NCBI GenBank assembly: GCA_950097015.1
Contig: CATNEN010000014.1
Span: 1,302,001-1,366,000, forward strand
Direction: 5' to 3'
Length of the DNA: 64,000 nt
From: Macrostomum hystrix
Taxonomy: Eukaryota > Platyhelminthes > Macrostomidae
Positions 1 to 11,400 of this stretch are shown here, piece after piece. Numbering within the stretch: the first letter of the stretch is position 1; every line of letters begins with the position of its first letter. Position numbers and translations under genes: made by a program. The notes under the pieces are model-generated. The model was given only the letters and a program-made list of their open reading frames with translations. It ran no database searches and was not told where the DNA came from.

Positions 1-740
1 CCAGTTGACAATGATCCCCCAGTTGATGATGATCCCCCAGTTGACAATGATCCCCCAGTTGACAATGAACCCCCAGTTGACAATGATCCCCAGTTGACAA
101 TGATCCCCCAGTTCACAATGATCCCCTTGTTGACAATGATCCCCCAGTTGACAATGATCCCACAGTTGACAATGATCCCCCAGTTGATGATGATCCCCCA
201 GTTGACAATGATCACCCAGTTGACAATGATCCCCCAGTTGACAATGATCCCCCAGTTGACAATGATCTCACAGTTGACAATGATCCCCCAGTTTACAATG
301 ATCCCCCAGTTGACAATGATCCCCCAGTTGACAATGATCACCCAGTTGACAATGATCTCACAGTTGACAATGATCCCCCAGTTGACAATGATCCCTCAGA
401 TGACAATGATCCCCCAGTTGACAATGATCACCCAGTTGATGATGATCCCCCAGTTGATAATGATACCCCAGTTGACAATGATCCCCCAGTTGACAATGAT
501 CCCCCAGTTGACAATGATCCCCCAGTTGACAATGATCCCCCAGTTGACAATGATCTCACAGTTGACAATGATCCCCCAGTTGACAATGATCCCCAGTTGA
601 CAATGATCCCCCAGTTGACAATGATCACCCAGTTGACAATGATCCCCCAGTTGACAATGATCCCCCAGTTGACAATGATCCCCCATTTGATGAGGACTCC
701 TTATTGATGATGATGCCCAGTTGACAATGTTGCCCAGTTA
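1..740. repeat. 18-bp minisatellite, array 1 (cut by window edge)
   Basis: Tandem copies of an 18-bp unit, cccccagttgacaatgat, with common variants in which gacaatgat becomes gatgatgat or ccccc becomes cacc, ctca or ccca. Because 18 is a multiple of 3, reading frames stay open across the array on both strands. The resulting translations (PQLTMI, PPVDND, IIVNWG, SLSTGG, HCQLGD repeats) are by-products of the period. The array ends in a degenerate unit before the linker. The same right-hand end recurs at 4,640, showing that this is part of a larger repeated unit. Confidence 0.95.
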
Positions 741-885
741 ATTTTTATATTAGCTTCTTTTGTAGAAAATTGAGAAGAACAACAATTAAATGATTATTAG
801 GCAAAATATTTATCATACAAATTATATCATTATGACGTTATGAGATAACAAACTCAAAATTCAATTCAATGACAAAAGACAAATT
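741..885. other. AT-rich linker between the 18-bp and 23-bp arrays
   Basis: Non-repetitive, AT-rich sequence between two minisatellites. It recurs almost unchanged at 4,641-4,785 and so belongs to the composite unit. No ORF or recognisable motif is seen in it. Confidence 0.8.
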
Positions 886-2374
886 TTGCCATGATTCAAA
901 CGCTGGTTTAGCCATGATTCAGACTCTGGTTTAGCCATGATTCAGACTCTGGTTTAGCCATGATTCATACTATGGTTTAGCCATGATTCAGACGCTGGTT
1001 TAGCCATGATTCAGACTCTGGTTTAGCCATGATTCAGACTCTGGTTTAGCCATGATGCAAACTCTGGTTTAGCCATGATTCAAACTCTGGTTTAGCCATG
1101 ATTCGGACTCTGGTTTAGCCATGATTCAGACTCTGGTTTAGCCATGATTCAAACTCTGGTTTAGCCATGATTCAGACGCTGGTTTAGCCATGATTCAGAC
1201 GCTGGTTTAACTATGATTTAAACTCTGTTTTAGCCATGATTCAGACTCTGGTTTTGCCATGATTCAGACTCTGGTTTAGCCATGATTCAGACTATGGTTT
1301 AGCCATGATTCAGACTCTGGTTTAGCCATGATTCAGACCCTGGTTTAGCCATGATTCAAACTCTGGTTTAGCCATGATTCAGACTCTGGTTTAGCCATGA
1401 TTTAAACTCTGTTTTAGCCATGATTCAGACCCTGGTTTAGCCATGATTCAAACTCTGGTTTAGCCATGATTCAGACTCTGGTTTTGCCATGATTCAAACT
1501 CTGGTTTAGCCATGATTCAGACTCTGGTTTAGCCATGATTCAGATTCAGACTCTGGTTTAGCCATGATTCAAACTCTGGGTTAGCCATGATTCAAAATCT
1601 GGTTTAGCCATGATTCAAACTCTGGTTTAGCCATGATTCAGACTCTGGTTTAGCCATGATTCAAACTCTGGTTTAGCCATGATTCAGACGCTGGTTTAGC
1701 CATGATTCAGACTCTGGTTTAGCCATGATTCAAAGTCTGGGTTAGCCATGATTCAAACTCTGGTTTAGCCATGATTCAAACTCTGGGTTAGCCATGATTC
1801 AGACTCTGGTTTAGCCATGATTCAGACTCTGGTTTAGCCATGATTCAGACTCTGGTTTAGCCATGATTCAAACTCTGGTTTAGCCATGATTCAGACGCTG
1901 GTTTAGCCATGATTCAGACTCTGGTTTAGCCATGATTCAAAGTCTGGGTTAGCCATGATTCAAACTCTGGTTTAGCCATGATTCAAACTCTGGGTTAGCC
2001 ATGATTCAAACTCTGGTTTAGCCATGATTCAGACTCTGGTTTAGCCATGATTCAGACTCTGGTTTAGCCATGATTCAAACTCTGGTTTAGCCATGATTCA
2101 GACCCTGGTTTAGCCATGATTCAAACTCTGGTTTAGCCATGATTCAGACTCTGGTTTAGCCATGATTCAGACTCCAGTTTAGCCATGATTCAGACTCTGG
2201 TTTAGCCATGATTCAAGCTCTGGTTTAGCCATGATTCAGACGCTGGTTTAGCCATGAGTCAAGCTCTATTTTTGCCATGATTCAAACTCTGGTTTAGCCA
2301 TGATTCAGACGCTGGTTTAGCCATGATTCAAGCTCTATTTTTGCCATGATTCAAACTCAGGTTTGCTATGATTT
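886..2374. repeat. 23-bp minisatellite, array 1
   Basis: Tandem units of 23 bp with the core ctggtttagccatgattca. Variation is concentrated in the caaactc / cagactc / cagacgc part. 23 is not a multiple of 3, so no long ORF survives, unlike the neighbouring 18-bp array. By length there are roughly 64 units. Nearly the same order of variants reappears in the array at 4,786-6,115, so the two arrays descend from one ancestor array rather than having grown independently. Confidence 0.95.
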
Positions 2375-2396
2375 ATGATATTTTATTTACGAAACG

Positions 2397-2535
2397 AAAA
2401 AAAAAAATCAAAATAATCTTCAATCACTACTGGCTGAAAATTAGTCTAAATGATTTGACGCAGTGCAGAATCGAACCCTAGCCTAGCCTATAACCTATTC
2501 CTAGTGCCTACACATCGGCTATTCCGACTGTTGGT
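2397..2535 (-). mobile_element. tRNA-like SINE module in composite unit 1
   Basis: On the minus strand, TAGCCGATGTG (within 2,507-2,521) matches the Pol III box A pattern. GGTTCGATTCT (within 2,465-2,477) matches box B at 10 of 11 positions, about 30 nt away. A T-run of about 11 follows at 2,397-2,408 and would end a transcript of about 130 nt. This is the layout of a tRNA-derived SINE head. The same module sits at 6,137-6,270, 19,381-19,515 and, in part, 20,006-20,090. Transcription from it is inferred, not shown. Confidence 0.5.
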
Positions 2536-2960
2536 TGGTGGGTGCAAAAATCAGCCTTATAAAATGAATTCTCAAAGTTCTGGCTTTGTACAATGAAGTG
2601 AGAAAATAGAGTACACTCAGTCTCGCGGTTGGTTGTGTACATTTATTTCAAATTTGTCTCCAGAGTGCAGGCTTCTAACTCAGTCAGCGAGGGGGTGTTG
2701 CGCAATTTGACGATGCAATTCCAATTCAGCGGCAGTGAGTAAAATTCTCAATAGGCCAAGATGGTTTGACCTTTGAAAAATCATGTTTTTCGAATATTTA
2801 ATCCCTTTAGCAATAAAGTTAGGCTTAATAAAAATACGTGTAAAATTGTCCCCATATTTGGCATCTTTTGGTGAAGAAATGGTGAAAATCGGTTGAGCCG
2901 TTCGGAAGAAAATCAATTACAACCAACCAACCAAGCAACCATTTCATTTTTAGTATAGTG
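2536..2960. mobile_element. tail of composite satellite element, unit 1
   Basis: Conserved tail of the composite unit, recurring at 6,271-6,701 and 19,516-19,965. It contains gtttttcgaatatttaatcc, then aaaatcggttgagccgttcg, then a CAAC/CAAG-rich run, and ends in TTTTAGTATAGTG directly before GACTAGC. The ending resembles the 3' tails of animal RTE-type LINEs and their SINEs (short runs after an aaatcggtt..gccgtt segment), but that family placement is only an inference. The minus-strand ORF of 78 codons in it is not supported as a gene. Confidence 0.6.
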
Positions 2961-3295
2961 GACTAGCTGCCTTCGCTACCCTCTGGGTAGCCTCACTGGA
3001 GTTCTTATCAGTTCGTTATCAAAACTGGCTCTGATGCAATCATTAAAGTTGGCACTGGAGCCTCACTGTGCACAAGCTGAAAACAAGAATGCATTAGAAA
3101 AGCCTATTTAAAACAGTTTTTCGAATATTTAATCCCCTTGCCAATGGAATTAAGCTTAATAAAATTACGTGTACCGATTCCGGCCCAATTGTGATCTTTT
3201 GGCGAAGGAATTGTGAAAATCGGTTAAGCCGTTCGGGAGCTAGTCGATTGCAAACATACAAGCAAGCAAGCAAGATTTTCATTTTTAGTATATTA
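2961..3295. mobile_element. ~335-bp SINE-like element, copy 1
   Basis: Begins GACTAGCTGCCTTC followed by a perfect hairpin, GCTACCC-TCT-GGGTAGC, and ends with aaaatcggttgagccgttcg, an ACATACAAGCAAG run and TTTTAGTATATTA. Six copies in this window share both ends: this one and the five between 6,702 and 8,381. No coding capacity. Its 3' half is homologous to the tail of the composite element, so the two probably share an ancestor or a retrotransposition partner. Confidence 0.75.
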
Positions 3296-3395
3296 GACTA
3301 GCATGTTTTGCCCCCCTTCGGGGAGCAGAAATATTTTTAATTCGTCTTGTATATACTGTTTAGCAGCTGAATTTACAGCTTTTTAAAGCTAAAAT
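3296..3395. mobile_element. head of composite satellite element, unit 2
   Basis: Starts GACTAGCATG and carries the hairpin-forming TGCCCCCCTTCGGGGAGCA (4-bp GC stem, TTC loop, outer TGC/GCA pairs). It then ends in acagctttttaaagct before the 18-bp array. The same head occurs at 8,382-8,475 and 20,561-20,698, each time just before an 18-bp array. It defines the left end of a unit spanning 3,296-6,701. Confidence 0.75.
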
Positions 3396-4640
3396 AAACC
3401 CCCAGTTGACAATGATCCCCCAGTTGACAATGATCCCCCAGTTGACAATGATCCCCCAGTTGATGATGATCCCCCAGTTGACAATGATCCCCCAGTTGAC
3501 AATGAACCCCCAGTTGACAATGATCCCCAGTTGACAATGATCCCCCAGTTGATGATGATCCCCCAGTTGACAATGATCCCCCAGTTGACAATGAACCCCC
3601 AGTTGACAATGATCCCCAGTTGACAATGATCCCCCAGTTCACAATGATCCCCTTGTTGACAATGATCCCCCAGTTGACAATGATCCCACAGTTGACAATG
3701 ATCCCCCAGTTGATGATGATCCCCCAGTTGACAATGATCACCCAGTTGACAATGATCCCCCAGTTGACAATGATCCCCCAGTTGACAATGATCTCACAGT
3801 TGACAATGATCCCCCAGTTTACAATGATCCCCCAGTTGACAATGATCCCCCAGTTGACAATGATCACCCAGTTGACAATGATCTCACAGTTGACAATGAT
3901 CCCCCAGTTGACAATGATCCCTCAGATGACAATGATCCCCCAGTTGACAATGATCACCCAGTTGATGATGATCCCCCAGTTGATAATGATACCCCAGTTG
4001 ACAATGATCCCCCAGTTGACAATGATCCCCCAGTTGACAATGATCTCCCAGTTGACAATGATCCCCCAGTTGACAATGAACACCCATTTGACAATCATTC
4101 CCAAGTTGACAATGATCCCCCAGTTGATAATGATACCCCAGTTGACAATGATCCCTCAGTTGACAATGATCCCCCAGTTGACAATGATCACCCAGTTGAC
4201 AATGATCCCCCAGTTGACAATGATCCCCCAGTTGACAATGTTCCCCCAGTTGACAATGATCCCCAGTTGACAATGATCCCCCAGTTCACAATGATCCCCT
4301 TGTTGACAATGATCCCCCAGTTGACAATGATCCCACAGTTGACAATGATCCCCCAGTTTACAATGATCCCCCAGTTGATGATGATCCCCCAGTTGACAAT
4401 GATCCCCCAGTTGACAATGATCCCCCAGTTGACAATGATCCCCCAGTTGACAATGATCTCACAGTTGACAATGATCCCCCAGTTGACAATGATCCCCAGT
4501 TGACAATGATCCCCCAGTTGACAATGATCACCCAGTTGACAATGATCCCCCAGTTGACAATGATCCCCCAGTTGACAATGATCCCCCATTTGATGAGGAC
4601 TCCTTATTGATGATGATGCCCAGTTGACAATGTTGCCCAG
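3396..4640. repeat. 18-bp minisatellite, array 2
   Basis: Same 18-bp unit as at 1-740. Large parts are copies of the array at 1-740 displaced by about 3.5 kb: the variant order from 3,620 follows that from 94. A second internal duplication restarts at about 4,260. Long frames on both strands are by-products of the 18-bp period. Confidence 0.95.
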
Positions 4641-4785
4641 TTAATTTTTATATTAGCTTCTTTTGTAGAAAATTGAGAAGAACAACAATTAAATGATTAT
4701 TAGGCAAAATATTTATCATACAAATTATATCATTATGACGTTATGAGATAACAAACTCAAAATTCAATTCAATGACAAAAGACAA
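4641..4785. other. AT-rich linker, unit 2
   Basis: Near-identical copy of the linker at 741-885, again between an 18-bp and a 23-bp array. Confidence 0.8.
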
Positions 4786-6115
4786 ATTTTGCCATGATTC
4801 AAACGCTGGTTTAGCCATGATTCAGACTCTGGTTTAGCCATGATTCATACTATGGTTTAGCCATGATTCATACTATGGTTTAGCCATGATTCAGACGCTG
4901 GTTTAGCCATGATTCAGACTCTGGTTTAGCCATGATTCAGACTCTGGTTTAGCCATGATGCAAACTCTGGTTTAGCCATGATTCAAACTCTGGTTTAGCC
5001 ATGATTCGGACTCTGGTTTAGCCATGATTCAGACTCTGGTTTAGCCATGATTGAAACTCTGGTTTAGCCATGATTCAGACGCTGGTTTAGCCATGATTCA
5101 GACGCTGGTTTAGCCATGATTCAGACTATGGTTAAGCCATGATTCAGACTCTGGTTTAGCCATGATTCAGACCCTGGTTTAGCCATGATTCAAACTCTGG
5201 TTTAGCCATGATTCAGACTCTGGTTTTGCCATGATTCAAACTCTGGTTTAGCCATGATTCAGACTCTGGTTTAGCCATGATTCAGATTCAGACTCTGGTT
5301 TAGCCATGATTCAAACTCTGGGTTAGCCATGATTCAAAATCTGGTTTAGCCATGATTCAAACTCTGGTTTAGCCATGATTCAGACTCTGGTTTAGCCATG
5401 ATTCAAACTCTGGTTTAGCCATGATTCAGACGCTGGTTTAGCCATGATTCAGACTCTGGTTTAGCCATGATTCAAAGTCTGGGTTAGCCATGATTCAAAC
5501 TCTGGTTTAGCCATGATTCAAACTCTGGGTTAGCCATGATTCAGACTCTGGTTTAGCCATGATTCAGACTCTGGTTTAGCCATGATTCAGACTCTGGTTT
5601 AGCCATGATTCAAACTCTGGTTTAGCCATGATTCAGACGCTGGTTTAGCCATGATTCAGACTCTGGTTTAGCCATGATTCAAAGTCTGGGTTAGCCATGA
5701 TTCAAACTCTGGTTTAGCCATGATTCAAACTCTGGGTTAGCCATGATTCAAACTCTGGTTTAGCCATGATTCAGACTCTGGTTTAGCCATGATTCAGACT
5801 CTGGTTTAGCCATGATTCAAACTCTGGTTTAGCCATGATTCAGACCCTGGTTTAGCCATGATTCAAACTCTGGTTTAGCCATGATTCAGACTCTGGTTTA
5901 GCCATGATTCAGACTCCAGTTTAGCCATGATTCAGACTCTGGTTTAGCCATGATTCAAGCTCTGGTTTAGCCATGATTCAGACGCTGGTTTAGCCATGAT
6001 TCAAGCTCTATTTTTGCCATGATTCAAACTCTGGTTTAGCCATGATTCAGACGCTGGTTTAGCCATGATTCAAGCTCTATTTTTGCCATGATTCAAACTC
6101 AGGTTTGCTATGATT
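4786..6115. repeat. 23-bp minisatellite, array 2
   Basis: Same 23-bp unit and largely the same variant order as 886-2,374, but shorter by several units. Copy-number change since duplication is therefore visible directly. Confidence 0.95.
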
Positions 6116-6136
6116 TATGATATTTTATTTACGAAA

Positions 6137-6270
6137 CGAAAAAAAAAATCAAAATAATCTTCAATCACTACTGGCTGAAAATTAGTCTAAATGATTTGAC
6201 GCAGTGCAGAATCGAACCCTAGCCTAGCCTATAACCTATTCCTAGTGCCTACACATCGGCTATTCCGACT
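6137..6270 (-). mobile_element. tRNA-like SINE module in composite unit 2
   Basis: Same minus-strand box A (6,248-6,262), box B (6,206-6,218) and downstream T-run (6,139-6,149) as in unit 1. Confidence 0.5.
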
Positions 6271-6701
6271 GTTGGTTGGTGGGTGCAAAAATCAGCCTTA
6301 TAAAATGAATTCTCAAAGTTCTGGCTTTGTACAATGAAGTGAGAAAATAGAGTACACTCAGTCTCGCGGTTGGTTGTGTACATTTATTTCAAATTTGTCT
6401 CCAGAGTGCAGGCTTCTAACTCAGTCAGCGAGGGGGTGTTGCGCAATTTGACGATGCAATTCCAATTCAGCGGCAGTGAGTAAAATTCTCAATAGGCCAA
6501 GATGGTTTGACCTTTGAAAAATCATGTTTTTCGAATATTTAATCCCTTTAGCAATAAAGTTAGGCTTAATAAAAATACGTGTAAAATTGTCCCCATATTT
6601 GGCATCTTTTGGTGAAGAAATGGTGAAAATCGGTTGAGCCGTTCGGAAGAAAATCAATTACAACCAACCAACCAAGCAACCATATCATTTTTAGTATAGT
6701 G
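6271..6701. mobile_element. tail of composite satellite element, unit 2
   Basis: Copy of 2,536-2,960 displaced by 3,741 bp. Ends TTTTAGTATAGTG directly against the next element's GACTAGC. Confidence 0.65.
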
Positions 6702-7318
6702 GACTAGCTGCCTTCGCTACCCTCTGGGTAGCCTCACTGGAGTTCTTATCAGTTCGTTATCAAAACTGGCTCTGATGCAATCATTAAAGTTGGCACTGGA
6801 GCCTCACTGTGCACAAGCTGAAAACAAGAATGCATTAGAAAAGCCTATTTAAAACTGTTTTTCGAATATTTAATCCCCTTGGCAATGGAATTAAGCTTAA
6901 TAAAAATACGTGTACCGATTCCGGCCTATTTGTGATCTTTTTGCGAAGGAATTGTGAAAATCGGTTGAGCCGTTCGGGAGCTAGTCGATTGCAAGCAAGC
7001 AAGATTTTCATTTTTAGTATATTAGACTAGCTGCCTTCGCTACCCTCTGGGTAGCCTCACTGGAGTTCTTATCAGTGCGTTATCAAAACTGGCTCTGATG
7101 CAATCATTAAATTTGGCACTGGAGGCCTCACTGTGCACAAGCTGAAAACAAGAATGCATTAGAAAAGCCTATTTAAAACTGTTTTTCGAATATTTAATCC
7201 CCTTGGCAATGAAATTAAGCTTAATAAAATTACGTGTACCGATTCCGGCCCAATTGTGATCTTTTGGCGAAGGAATTGTGAAAATCGGTTGAGCCGTTCG
7301 GGAGCTAGTCGATTGCAA

Positions 7319-7349
<31 letters not shown>

Positions 7350-8381
7350 CGATTTTCATTTTTAGTATATTAGAAGACTAGCTGCCTTCGCTACCCTCTG
7401 GGTAGCCTCACTGGAGTTCTTATCAGTTCGTTATCAAAACTGGCTCTGATGCAATCATAAAAATTGGCACTGGAGCCTCACTGTGCACAAGCTGAAAACA
7501 AGAATGCATTAGAAAAGCCTATTTAAAACTGTTTTTCGAATATTTAATCCCCTTGGCAATGGAATTAAGCTTAAAAAAAATACGTGTACCGATTCGGGCC
7601 CATTTGTGATCTTTTGGCGAAGGAATTGTGAAAATCGGTTGAGCTGTTCGGGAGCTAGTCGATTGCAAACATACAAACATACAAACATACAAGATTTTCA
7701 TTTTTAGTATATTAGACTAGCTGCCTTCGCTACCCTCTGGGTAGCCTCCCTGTGAGTTCTTATCAGTTCGTTATCAAAACTGGCTCTGATGCAATCATTA
7801 AAATTGGCACTGGAGCCTCACTGTGCACAAGCTGAAAACAAGAATGCATTAGAAAAGCCTATTTAAAACTGTTTTTCGAATATTTAATCCCCTTGGCAAT
7901 GGAATTAAGCTTAATAAAAATACGTGTACCGATTCGGGACCAATTGTGATCTTTTAGCGAAGGAATTGCGAAAATCGGTTGAGCCGTTCGGGAGCTAGTC
8001 GATTGCAAACATACAAGCAAGCAAGATTTTCATTTTTAGTATATTAGAAGACTAGCTGCCTTCGCTACCCTCTGGGTAGCCTCCCTGTGAGTTCTTATCA
8101 GTACGCGCGTGCGTTATCAAAACTGGCTCTGATGCAATCATTAAAATTGGCACTGGAACCTCACTGTGCACAAGCTGAAAACAAGAATGCATTAGAAAAG
8201 CCTATTTAAAACTGTTTTTCGAATATTTAATCCCCTTGGCAATGGAATTAAGCTTAATAAAAATACGTGTACCGATTCCGGCCAATTTGTGATCTTTTAG
8301 CGAAGGAATTGTGAAAATCGGTTGAGCCGTTCGGGAGCTAGTCGATTGCAAACATACAAGATTTTCATTTTTAGTGTAATA
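6702..8381. mobile_element. five head-to-tail copies of the ~335-bp SINE-like element
   Basis: Copies at 6,702-7,024, 7,025-7,375, 7,376-7,714, 7,715-8,049 and 8,050-8,381. Each starts GACTAGCTGCC with the GCTACCC-TCT-GGGTAGC hairpin and ends in an AAGC- or ATAC-type run plus TTTTAGTATATTA (gtgtaata in the last). They join with at most a few bases (AGAA) between them. Copies differ by substitutions and by length of the short run: AAGC is repeated many times in copy 2 of this block, ATACAAAC in copy 3. That shows the run is the unstable part. No coding capacity. Confidence 0.8.
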
Positions 8382-8475
8382 GACTAGCATGTTTTGCCCC
8401 CCTTCGGGGAGCAGAAATATTTTTAATTCGTCTTGTATATACTTTTTAGCAGCTGTATTTTCAGCTTTTTAATCC
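8382..8475. mobile_element. head of composite satellite element, unit 3
   Basis: GACTAGCATG plus the CCCC-TTC-GGGG hairpin, as at 3,296. It follows SINE-like copy 6 directly and precedes the largest 18-bp array. Confidence 0.75.
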
Positions 8476-11400
8476 TACAATGATCCCCCAGTTGACAATG
8501 ATCCCCCAGTTGACAATGATCCCCCAGTCAACAATGATTCCCCAGTTGACAATGATCCCCCAGTTGATGATGACTCCCCATTGATGATGACCCCCCAGTT
8601 GACAATGTTCCCCCAGTTGACAATAATCCTCCAGTTGACAATGATCCCCAGTTGACAATGTTCCGCAAGTTGACAATGATCCCCCAGTTGACAATGATAC
8701 CCCAGTTTACAATAATCCCCCAGTTGACAATAATCCTCCAGTTGACAATGATCCCCAGTTGACAATGTTCCCCAAGTTGACAATGATCCCCCAGTTGACA
8801 ATGATCCCCCAGTTAACAATGATCCCCCAGTTAACAATGATCCACCAGTTGGTGATGATCCCCCAGTTGACAATGATCCCCAAGTTTAAAATGATCCCCC
8901 AGTTGACAATGATCCACCAGTTGATTATGATCCCCCAGTTGACAATGATCCCCAGTTTAAAATGATCCCCCTGTTGAGAAAGATCCACCAGTTGATGATG
9001 ATCCCCCAGTTGACGATGATCCCCCAGTTGACAATGATCCACCAGTCGACAATAATTCCCCAGTTGACAATGATCCCCCAGTTGATGATGACTCCCCATT
9101 GATGAAGATCCCCAGTTGAGAATGTTCCCCCAGTTGACAATGATCCCCCAGTTGACTATAATTCCCCAGTTTACAATGATTCCCCTAGTTGATAATGATC
9201 ACCCAGTTGACAATCATCCCCCAGTTGACAATGATCCCCCAGTTGATGATGTTCCGCCAGTTGACAATGATCCCCCAGTTGATGATGATCCCCCAGTTGA
9301 CAATGATCGACCAGTCGACAATGATTCCCCAGTTGAGATTGATCCCCCGATTGATGATGATCACCCAGTTGACAATGATCCCCCAGTTGATGATGACTCC
9401 CCATTGATGAGGATCCCCAGTTGAGAATGTTCCCCCAGTTGACAATGATCCCCCAGTTGACAATAATTCCCCAGTTTACAATGATTCCCCTAGTTAATAA
9501 TGATCACCCAGTTGACAATCATCCCCCAGTTGACAATTATCCCCCAGAAGACAATTATCCCCCAGTTGACAATGATCCCCCAGTTGACAATGATTCCCCA
9601 GTTGACAATAATTCCCCAGTTTACAATGATTCCCCTAGTTAATAATGATCACCCAGTTGACAATCATCCCCCAGTTGACAATTATCCCCCAGTAGACAAT
9701 TATCCCCCAGTTGACAATGATCCCCCAGTTGACAATGATTCCCCAGTTGATAATGATCACCCAGTTGACAATGATCCCCCAGTTGACGATTATCCCCCAG
9801 TTTAACATGATCCCCTATTTGATGATGATTCCCCAGTTGACAATGATCCACCAGTCGACAATAATTCCCCAGTTGACAATGATCCCCCAGTTGATGATGA
9901 CTCCCCATTGATGAAGATCCCCAGTTGAGAATGTTCCCCCAGTTGACAATGATCCCCCAGTTGACAATAATTCCCCAGTTTACAATGATTCCCCTAGTTG
10001 ATAATGATCACCCAGTTGACAATCATCCCCCAGTTGACAATGATCCCCCAGTTGATGATGTTCCGCCAGTTGACAATGATCCCCCAGTTGATGATGATCC
10101 CCCAGTTGACAATGATCGACCAGTCGACAATGATTCCCCAGTTGAGATTGATCCCCCGATTGATGATGATCACCCAGTTGACAATGATCCCCCAGTTGAT
10201 GATGACTCCCCATTGATGAGGATCCCCAGTTGAGAATGTTCCCCCAGTTGACAATGATCCCCCAGTTGACAATAATTCCCCAGTTTACAATGATTCCCCT
10301 AGTTAATAATGATCACCCAGTTGACAATCATCCCCCAGTTGACAATTATCCCCCAGTAGACAATTATCCCCCAGTTGACAATGATCCCCCAGTTGACAAT
10401 GATTCCCCAGTTGATAATGATCACCCAGTTGACAATGATCCCCCAGTTGACGATTATCCCCCAGTTTAACATGATCCCCTATTTGATGATGATTCCGCAG
10501 TTGACAATTATCCCCCAGTTTACAATAATCCCCCAGTTGACAATAATCCTCCAGTTGACAATGATCCCCAGTTGACAATGTTCCCCAAGTTGACAATGAT
10601 CCCCCAGTTGACAATGATCCCCCAGTTAACAATGATCCCCCAGTTAACAATGATCCACCAGTTGGTGATGATCCCCCAGTTGACAATGATCCCCAAGTTT
10701 AAAATGATCCCCCAGTTGACAATGATCCACCAGTTGATTATGATCCCCCAGTTGACAATGATCCCCAGTTTAAAATGATCCCCCTGTTGAGAAAGATCCA
10801 CCAGTTGATGATGATCCCCCAGTTGACGATGATCCCCCAGTTGACAATGATCCACCAGTCGACAATAATTCCCCAGTTGACAATGATCCCCCAGTTGATG
10901 ATGACTCCCCATTGATGAAGATCCCCAGTTGAGAATGTTCCCCCAGTTGACAATGATCCCCCAGTTGACTATAATTCCCCAGTTTACAATGATTCCCCTA
11001 GTTGATAATGATCACCCAGTTGACAATCATCCCCCAGTTGACAATGATCCCCCAGTTGATGATGTTCCGCCAGTTGACAATGATCCCCCAGTTGATGATG
11101 ATCCCCCAGTTGACAATGATCGACCAGTCGACAATGATTCCCCAGTTGAGATTGATCCCCCGATTGATGATGATCACCCAGTTGACAATGATCCCCCAGT
11201 TGATGATGACTCCCCATTGATGAGGATCCCCAGTTGAGAATGTTCCCCCAGTTGACAATGATCCCCCAGTTGACAATAATTCCCCAGTTTACAATGATTC
11301 CCCTAGTTAATAATGATCACCCAGTTGACAATCATCCCCCAGTTGACAATTATCCCCCAGAAGACAATTATCCCCCAGTTGACAATGATCCCCCAGTTGA

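Noticed and set aside
886-2374. Possible CRISPR array (regular 23-bp direct repeats)
   Set aside because: There are no unique spacers: the units follow one another directly. The context is eukaryotic and no cas genes are present.
94-4589. Long repeat-protein ORFs (PQLTMI, IIVNWG, SLSTGG, HCQLGD)
   Set aside because: Several overlapping frames on both strands are open at once because the period is 18 bp. None has a unique domain, signal peptide or gene structure.
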